From assembly GCF_013415125.1 (NCBI RefSeq), contig NZ_JACCDE010000004.1, positions 124,001-188,000 of the forward strand: DNA of 64,000 nucleotides. The letters are read 5' to 3'. The position numbers and the translations under genes were made by a program. Shown piece after piece: positions 58,036-64,000 of this stretch; position 1 is the stretch's first letter, and each line of letters opens with the position of its first letter. This DNA comes from Vreelandella glaciei (GTDB lineage Bacteria; Pseudomonadota; Gammaproteobacteria; Pseudomonadales; Halomonadaceae). Below the pieces are notes generated by a model. The model was not told where the DNA came from. It saw only the letters and a list, made by a program, of their open reading frames with translations, and made no database searches.

Positions 58036-58863
58036 ATGAAGCAGGATAGTGATGCAAAGAGAGTCATGAAAGGCCCCGTATTAGTTTTTGATTCCGGTGT
58101 CGGCGGCCTGTCGGTGGCCCAATCGCTGCGTCAACACTACCCTGATGCTGCTATGTGCTACACCTGCGATAATGCTTGGCTGCCTTATGGGCTTCGCGAA
58201 GACGCCGCACTAACCGAGCGTATCGTGTCGGTCTGTCAAGCGGCTGTTGACGCTTGCCAACCGAGCGTGTTGGTTGTCGCCTGCAACACCGCAAGCACCT
58301 TAGCGTTGGAGCATCTTCGCCAACAGTTAGCTATTCCTGTGGTAGGTACCGTGCCTGCTATCAAGCCTGCGGCTGCGATTAGCCAAACGCGGCATATCGG
58401 TTTATTGGCCACCAGGGCCACGGTGGCGCGGCCCTATACCCAGCGCTTAATTGATAGCTTCGCCAGTGACTGTGTCATCACGCGCGTTGCCGCCGATGCC
58501 TTGGTGGTGGAAGCAGAAGCCTACCTGGCTGGCATCACGCCCAATACAGAGCGTATGCAGGCGGCATTGACGCCGTTATGGCAAGTCGTCACTGCTCCTA
58601 CCGAGCATCCCAAACTAGATACCGTGGTGCTCGGCTGCACCCATTTTCCGCTGTTAAAACCCTGGCTAGAGCAACTTGCCCCTGCGCCTTTATATTGGAT
58701 TGATTCTGGTGATGCTATCGCTCGGCGTGTGGCGCAAGTGGTTGCTGAGCTATCCAGCGATCATCACGATGGTCGCTGTTATACGACTGCGCCCGCTGCG
58801 AATCTGACTGCGGGTTTAGCGCGCTATGGGTTTAAAGCGCCCCAATTGCTAAACGTGCGTTAA
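58036..58863 (+). CDS. murI: Glutamate racemase
   Basis: 275-residue (or 265) cofactor-independent racemase making D-glutamate for peptidoglycan. FDSGVGGLSV at the N terminus, catalytic Cys pair in VACNTAST and LGCTHFPLL, and DNAWLPYG (DNxxxPYG motif). Start: ATG 58036 or ATG 58066 (MKGPVLVFDSG); the latter has AAAGAGAG just upstream and fits the family length better. Upstream of trmA by 50 nt, same strand. Confidence 0.94.
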   Translation: MKQDSDAKRVMKGPVLVFDSGVGGLSVAQSLRQHYPDAAMCYTCDNAWLPYGLREDAALTERIVSVCQAAVDACQPSVLVVACNTASTLALEHLRQQLAIPVVGTVPAIKPAAAISQTRHIGLLATRATVARPYTQRLIDSFASDCVITRVAADALVVEAEAYLAGITPNTERMQAALTPLWQVVTAPTEHPKLDTVVLGCTHFPLLKPWLEQLAPAPLYWIDSGDAIARRVAQVVAELSSDHHDGRCYTTAPAANLTAGLARYGFKAPQLLNVR

Positions 58864-58913
58864 TAAACATTATTTGTCGCTACTATTTCTGAACCCATTC
58901 AAGAGGAGCAGCT

Positions 58914-60035
58914 TTGGCTATCCCCGTCGTAGAACCTGAACGTTATGCCGAGCAGCTAGCCGCCAAACGCGACTATCTGGAGAGTACCTTTGCCGCTTTT
59001 AAGCCACCGGCACTGGAAGTGTTTGAATCGCCGCCGGGCTACTACCGCCAGCGCTGCGAGTTTCGCATATGGCACGAAGAGGATGATCTCTTCTACGCCA
59101 TGTTCGAGGTTGATCCCGAGAACCCGAAAAATAAGCGTGTGATTCGCTTGGATCAGTACGCTGTCGCCAGCGAGCGAATTAATCAACTCATGCCGCAACT
59201 GCGCAAGGCCTGCCTTGAGTCTGATGAGCTGCGTCGTAAGCTGTTTCAGGTTGAATTTTTAACCACGCTCTCCGGCGAAGCGCTGGTCACGCTGATTTAC
59301 CACCGCCCGCTAGGCGAAGAGTGGGAACACGAAGCACGAGCGCTTGAAGCCGAGCTCGGCATCATGATTATTGGCCGTTCCCGCAAGCAGCGCATCGTGC
59401 TGTCCCGTGACCATGTCTGGGAGCGCCTAGAGGTGGATGGCCGCACGTTGCACTATCAACAGGTCGAAAACAGCTTCACTCAGCCCAATGCGCATATCTG
59501 CCAAAAAATGCTCAGCTGGGCGCGTGAAGTGACCGCTAAGCAACAAGATGAGGGTGCGAAGAAAGATCTGGTCGAGCTCTACTGCGGGAACGGCAATTTT
59601 ACCATTGCCTTAGCCGAGAACTTCTGCCGCGTGTTGGCCACGGAAATTTCCCGCACGTCGGTAGCCAGTGCCAACGTCAACTTAGAGGCCAATGGCGTCA
59701 CGAACGCGCAGATTGGTCGCATGTCAGCAGAAGAGTTTGCGCAGGCGCTGAAGGGCGAAAAGGCCGGGCGTCGCGTGGCGGAAATGGGACTGGATGATTA
59801 CGATTTTTCCACTGTGCTGGTAGACCCGCCCCGCGCCGGGCTAGATGAACAGAGCTGTGCACAGCTCAGCGAGTACGCGCAGATCGTCTATATTTCATGC
59901 AACCCGGCCACATTGGCTGACAACTTGACCATACTGACCAACACTCATCGGATAGAGCGCTTTGCGCTATTTGACCAGTTTCCGTTTACCGATCACTGTG
60001 AATGCGGGGTGTTGTTAACGCGGCGGGATGTTTAA
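58914..60035 (+). CDS. trmA: tRNA (uracil-5-)-methyltransferase TrmA
   Basis: 373-residue SAM-dependent enzyme forming m5U54 in tRNA. YRQRCEFRIWHEEDDLFYAMF near residue 44, SAM loop ELYCGNGNFTIALA, DPPRAGLD, catalytic nucleophile Cys in YISCNPATL, and C-terminal Glu in FPFTDHCECGVLL. No N-terminal TRAM or FeS cluster, which excludes RlmC/RlmD. Starts with TTG (GAGGAG five to seven nt before). Confidence 0.95.
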   Translation: MAIPVVEPERYAEQLAAKRDYLESTFAAFKPPALEVFESPPGYYRQRCEFRIWHEEDDLFYAMFEVDPENPKNKRVIRLDQYAVASERINQLMPQLRKACLESDELRRKLFQVEFLTTLSGEALVTLIYHRPLGEEWEHEARALEAELGIMIIGRSRKQRIVLSRDHVWERLEVDGRTLHYQQVENSFTQPNAHICQKMLSWAREVTAKQQDEGAKKDLVELYCGNGNFTIALAENFCRVLATEISRTSVASANVNLEANGVTNAQIGRMSAEEFAQALKGEKAGRRVAEMGLDDYDFSTVLVDPPRAGLDEQSCAQLSEYAQIVYISCNPATLADNLTILTNTHRIERFALFDQFPFTDHCECGVLLTRRDV

Positions 60036-60207
60036 GCAAAAGTTAATGTTCTAACGGCCTAATGCGTAAACGGTATGTGCCATGAACAACTTGTCATGTG
60101 ATTAGGGACGCGACGATAGGTAGCGTAAGCTAGCCGTTATGTTGGCCTAAAGGCCTATTGTCCTTCGTTTTTTGGCCGATTAATGGCCTAGGCAGTCGAG
60201 GTGATGG

Positions 60208-63200
60208 ATGCACTACGTTGCGATTGAAGAGAGTCGTCAGGATCTTTTGAAGCAGCTTCAGGAGCGATTATATGCGCGTCTGGAGCCTGCTCGAGCCGCG
60301 ACAATTGACGCCTTTGCTCGACACTTTTATGCCACCGTGCCGGTGGAAGACCTTGTGGATCGTCGCCTGGACGACCTGTATGGTGCAACGCTGTCAATCT
60401 GGCAGTTTTTACAGCACCACGACCCAAAAAGCCCTAAAGTGCGCGTTTTTAATCCAGATTTTGAAGAGCATGGCTGGCAATCAACGCATACCTTTGTGGC
60501 CGTGCTGCATGAGGATATGCCGTTTTTGGTCGACTCGGTGCGTATCGAGCTCAACCGTCGCGGTTTAACAGTACACGCGATTCAAAACGCCGTGCTGGCG
60601 GTTGCTCGTGATGACCGCCACCAGTTACAGGCGCAGACCTCACCTCGCGATGAGAACGCGCCGGAAGCCCGCGAGTCGCTAATTGTTATTGAAGTCGATC
60701 GACACACCGACGTGGCGTTGCTTGAGAAAATCGAAAGCAACCTGAACGACGTACTACGTGATGTGCGCACCGCCGTGCGCGATTACGACGCTATGTGCGC
60801 GCAAATTACCGCGTCGATTCAAGAGCTTGAAAAAAATTGCCCGCCGCAGATCGACCCTGACGACCACGAGGAAGCGATTGCCTTTTTAGAGTGGATGCTC
60901 AAGGATAATTTTACCTTCCTGGGTTACGACGAGTACCTGCTGGAAGGCAGTGAACTACAGCGCGATGCCGAGAGCGTGCTGGGCGTGTTCCGTCTGGATC
61001 AGCCGCGCTACTGCGAGCGGATCCGCACTGAAGAGGGCGTGGATGAGCACAATGAGTATGTGCTGGTGCCGCAGCTACTATCGTTTGCCAAGAGCGCCCA
61101 TCACTCCCGCGTGCATCGCCCCACTTATCCCGATTACATCACCGTTGATCGCTACGATGACGATGGCAATGTGATTGGCGAGCGGCGCTTCTTTGGTTTG
61201 TTTACCTCCACGGTCTATAACGAGTCGCCGCGCAATATTCCGCTGCTGCGCCGCAAGCTCAAAGCGGTGATGGATATCGCTGGGTTTAATCCCCAGGGCC
61301 ACAACGGCAAGCAGTTGCTGCAGGTGCTGGAAGTTTACCCCCGCGACGACCTGTTCCAAATCGATACCGAATCGCTGGCCAGTACCTCGCTGGGCATTCT
61401 CAATATCCGCGAGCGCCGTCAGGTGCGGCTGTTTATCCGCGCCGATATCAGCGGCAAGTTTTACTCCTGCTTAGTATTTGTGCCCCGCGACGTATTCTCG
61501 ACGGACCTGCGTCAGCGAATTCAAAATGTGCTGTGCGATGAGTTGGATGCCCACTTTGGCGATTTCAATACCTACCTATCCGAGTCGGTACTGGCGCGCA
61601 TTCAACTGATTCTGCGCTTCAATGGCGATGCGCCCAGCGATTACGATCTTAAGCGTCTGGAAAGCAAAGTGGCGCGGCTGGCGCGTAGCTGGCGCGATGA
61701 CCTGCACAACGCCATGGTGGAAGGGTTTGGCGAAGAGCGTGCCAACCACCTGATGGATCACTTCCGCGAAGCATTCTCAGCAAGCTATCGTGAAGACTTT
61801 TCCGCACGCACCGCGGTGTTTGATGTGCAGCACTTGTTAACGCTGAACAACGGCGACGACTTATCGCTGTCGCTCTACCGTCCGCTGGAAGAGCAGGGCG
61901 GCGGCGTTAATCTAAAGCTGTTCCATCGCGGCACCCAGATTCCGCTTTCCGACGTGCTGCCGATGATGGAAAACCTCGGCCTGCGCGTGATTGGCGAACG
62001 CCCCTACGATATTAACTCCCCTGAGCAGCGCTACTGGATTCACGATTTTGAGCTAGAGCATAGCGGTGCGGATGTCAGCCTGGGCGATATGCGCGATGTA
62101 TTCACGGAAGCCTTCAAACGCATCTGGACCGGCGAAGCCGATAACGATGCCTTTAACCGCCTGATTATCGGCGCAGGTCTGGATTGGCGTGAAGTGGCGA
62201 TGCTGCGTGGCTACGCCCGCTACCTCAAGCAGATTCGCTTTGGTATGTCTCAAGACTATATTGCCGCGACGCTGGCCAACTACCCGGCCATCACCCGCGA
62301 ATTAGTTGAGCTATTCCGCCTGCGTTTTGATCCTGAGCAGCAGGACCACGCCACCGATGAATGCATCGCTAGCTTAAACGAGCGACTGGAAGGCGTTGCC
62401 AGCCTTAATGACGACCAGCTGCTGCGTCGCTTTATGGAGCTGATTCTCGCTACGCTGCGTACCAACTATTACCAGCTCGCCGAGGGTGGCCGCTTTAAAG
62501 ACTATATCGCTTACAAACTCGAGCCTTCCAAAGTGACCGGCATGCCCAAGCCGCGCCCGATGTTTGAGATTTTTGTCTGCTCTCCGCGCGTGGAAGGTGT
62601 CCACCTGCGGGGCGGCAAAGTGGCACGCGGTGGTCTGCGCTGGTCGGATCGCTTTGAAGATTACCGCACCGAAGTGCTGGGGCTAGTGAAAGCCCAGCAG
62701 GTGAAGAACGCGGTTATCGTACCGGTCGGCGCCAAAGGCGGTTTCGTGTGCAAGCGCATGCCGGAAAACGCCAGCCGCGATGTGGTGCAGAAAGAGGGCA
62801 TCGCCTGCTATCAAATTTTTATCCGCGCGCTGCTGGATGTTACTGACAATCTGGTGGGTGGCGATGTGGTGCCGCCGGAAAACGTTGTTCGCCACGATGA
62901 AGATGATGCCTATTTGGTCGTGGCTGCCGATAAAGGCACGGCGACCTTCTCGGATATCGCCAACGAAATTTCCATCGAGTATGGCCACTGGCTGGGCGAT
63001 GCCTTCGCCTCTGGCGGTGCCAACGGCTACGACCACAAAAAAATGGGCATCACCGCCCGCGGTGCCTGGGAGTCGGTTAAACGCCACTTCAAAAACCTCG
63101 ATGTGGATACCCAGCGCGACCTGTTTAGCGTGGTGGGAATAGGCGACATGGCCGGCGATGTGTTCGGTAACGGCATGCTGTTGTCTGACAAGATTCAGCT

Positions 63201-64000
63201 GGTGGGCGCCTTTAATCACCTGCATATCTTTGTCGATCCCAACCCGGATGCAGAGGCCTCTTTTGCCGAGCGCAAACGGTTGTTCGCTCTGCCACGCTCC
63301 AGCTGGGAAGACTACAGCCAGGAGTTGATCTCTGCCGGTGGCGGTATCTTTAGCCGCAGTGCTAAATCAATCGCTATTACCCCGGAAATGCAGCAGGTGT
63401 TTGGCATCCAGGAAACCCGCCTGTCGCCGAACGAATTGATCCGCGCGATGCTCAAATCCAAGGTGGATTTGATCTGGAACGGTGGTATCGGTACCTATGT
63501 GAAGGGCTCCAATGAAACCGATGCCGATGTCGGCGACAAAGCCAATGACACCCTGCGTATCAATGGCAACGATCTGAACTGTCGCGTGGTCGGTGAAGGC
63601 GGCAACCTCGGTTTGACCCAGCGTGGCCGTATGGAAGCCGCCGCCAAAGGCGTGCGTGTCTACACCGACTTTATTGACAATGCCGGTGGGGTGAACTGCT
63701 CCGACCACGAGGTCAATATCAAGATCCTGATCGATGAAGTGGTCAAGCGTGGCGACATGACCGACAAGCAGCGTAATCAGCTGCTGGCGGAAATGACCGA
63801 TGAGGTGGGCGATCTGGTGATCCTGGATAACTATCGCCAAAGCCAGGCGCTGGATCTGTCGGCTATCCTGTCCAATCAGGCAATGGGCCCTTACCGCCGC
63901 TTTATTAGTGAGCTGGAAGCCACCGGGCAGATTGATCGTGAGCTGGAGTTCCTGCCCACCGATGATGTGCTCAAAGAGCGAGCCAGCAACGATCAAGGGA
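60208..64000 (+). CDS. NAD-specific glutamate dehydrogenase, large type (5' 1,264 codons)
   Basis: Open from ATG 60208 (GAGGTG just upstream) to the window end; family proteins are about 1,600 aa, so roughly the last fifth is missing. It oxidises glutamate to 2-oxoglutarate with NAD. N-terminal ACT-like regulatory segments (MPFLVDSVRIELNRRGL, about 115), then the catalytic part: GGKVARGGLRWSDRFEDYR (about 800), VKNAVIVPVGAKGGFV with the catalytic Lys, GDMAGDVFGNGML, and WNGGIGTYVKGSNE with nucleotide-binding GEGGNLG after it. It makes glutamate catabolism feed the TCA cycle next to idh and aceA functions. Confidence 0.95.
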   Translation, partial: MHYVAIEESRQDLLKQLQERLYARLEPARAATIDAFARHFYATVPVEDLVDRRLDDLYGATLSIWQFLQHHDPKSPKVRVFNPDFEEHGWQSTHTFVAVLHEDMPFLVDSVRIELNRRGLTVHAIQNAVLAVARDDRHQLQAQTSPRDENAPEARESLIVIEVDRHTDVALLEKIESNLNDVLRDVRTAVRDYDAMCAQITASIQELEKNCPPQIDPDDHEEAIAFLEWMLKDNFTFLGYDEYLLEGSELQRDAESVLGVFRLDQPRYCERIRTEEGVDEHNEYVLVPQLLSFAKSAHHSRVHRPTYPDYITVDRYDDDGNVIGERRFFGLFTSTVYNESPRNIPLLRRKLKAVMDIAGFNPQGHNGKQLLQVLEVYPRDDLFQIDTESLASTSLGILNIRERRQVRLFIRADISGKFYSCLVFVPRDVFSTDLRQRIQNVLCDELDAHFGDFNTYLSESVLARIQLILRFNGDAPSDYDLKRLESKVARLARSWRDDLHNAMVEGFGEERANHLMDHFREAFSASYREDFSARTAVFDVQHLLTLNNGDDLSLSLYRPLEEQGGGVNLKLFHRGTQIPLSDVLPMMENLGLRVIGERPYDINSPEQRYWIHDFELEHSGADVSLGDMRDVFTEAFKRIWTGEADNDAFNRLIIGAGLDWREVAMLRGYARYLKQIRFGMSQDYIAATLANYPAITRELVELFRLRFDPEQQDHATDECIASLNERLEGVASLNDDQLLRRFMELILATLRTNYYQLAEGGRFKDYIAYKLEPSKVTGMPKPRPMFEIFVCSPRVEGVHLRGGKVARGGLRWSDRFEDYRTEVLGLVKAQQVKNAVIVPVGAKGGFVCKRMPENASRDVVQKEGIACYQIFIRALLDVTDNLVGGDVVPPENVVRHDEDDAYLVVAADKGTATFSDIANEISIEYGHWLGDAFASGGANGYDHKKMGITARGAWESVKRHFKNLDVDTQRDLFSVVGIGDMAGDVFGNGMLLSDKIQLVGAFNHLHIFVDPNPDAEASFAERKRLFALPRSSWEDYSQELISAGGGIFSRSAKSIAITPEMQQVFGIQETRLSPNELIRAMLKSKVDLIWNGGIGTYVKGSNETDADVGDKANDTLRINGNDLNCRVVGEGGNLGLTQRGRMEAAAKGVRVYTDFIDNAGGVNCSDHEVNIKILIDEVVKRGDMTDKQRNQLLAEMTDEVGDLVILDNYRQSQALDLSAILSNQAMGPYRRFISELEATGQIDRELEFLPTDDVLKERASNDQG

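Noticed and set aside
62683..63225. Open frame on the minus strand inside the glutamate dehydrogenase gene (also 63367-63996)
   Set aside because: Both are His/Val/Gly-rich antisense frames typical of high-G+C coding sequence and lie under conserved catalytic motifs.

Overview
The window is bacterial chromosome from a halophilic gammaproteobacterium, most likely Halomonas or a close relative in the Halomonadaceae. Support for this: proteobacterial housekeeping genes with moderately high G+C; a Pseudomonas-type order aceA / GNAT / roxA / purB / hflD / mnmA / nudix / rluE / monomeric idh / clpS-clpA / infA / bpt / aat / ftsK / lolA / rarA; a glucose-type gltR-gtrS-gts cluster; and a BCCT osmolyte transporter. 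I found no rRNA, tRNA, CRISPR array, integrase or transposase gene. The assignment to genus is inference from gene content and order.

Layout. 1-5,340 (minus strand): an operon for a urea/short-chain-amide type ABC importer (binding protein, permease, a fused permease-ATPase, second ATPase), then a 70-residue unknown protein and an isochorismatase-fold hydrolase cut by the window edge. A GG-N10-GC element upstream suggests sigma-54, that is nitrogen, control. 5,830-8,741: RNase II (rnb) and a Cof-type HAD phosphatase, divergent. 8,742-11,465: a low-G+C accessory insert with one KAP-family P-loop NTPase, flanked by gene remnants, one of which resembles the 3' end of the HAD gene. 11,466-18,162: two-component system gltR-gtrS and sugar ABC importer gtsABCD, with regulatory RNA features (hairpins, a Crc/Hfq-like CA motif, a 21-nt triple repeat). 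18,260-24,095: BCCT transporter, ycjF-ycjX, a small membrane protein, hexose-6-phosphate mutarotase, and a GlsB/YeaQ-type membrane protein. 24,250-28,663: a large DUF1266-like protein, a MepS/NlpC-type lipoprotein and an MFS exporter. 28,674-34,561: nikABCDE (minus) and nikR (plus) around a textbook NikR operator, next to slyD, whose His-rich tail fits nickel handling. 34,739-46,371: small membrane protein, slyB-like lipoprotein, aceA, GNAT, roxA, purB, hflD, mnmA, Nudix hydrolase and rluE (mostly minus), then monomeric isocitrate dehydrogenase (plus). 46,669-51,461: the bacterial N-degron pathway (clpS, clpA, bpt, aat) with infA embedded. 51,632-64,000: ftsK, lolA, rarA, a degenerate hemerythrin-like protein, murI, trmA and the first 1,264 codons of an NAD-specific glutamate dehydrogenase that runs off the end.

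How the genes connect. Glucose uptake (gts) is placed beside its sensor. Nickel uptake, its repressor and a nickel-capable chaperone form one neighbourhood. The glyoxylate-shunt lyase and isocitrate dehydrogenase, which compete for isocitrate, lie within 10 kb of each other. The two tRNA-dependent aminoacyl transferases that create N-degrons sit beside the adaptor and unfoldase that read them. The most likely place for something undescribed is the isolated KAP NTPase insert; its role (possibly phage exclusion) is inference only.
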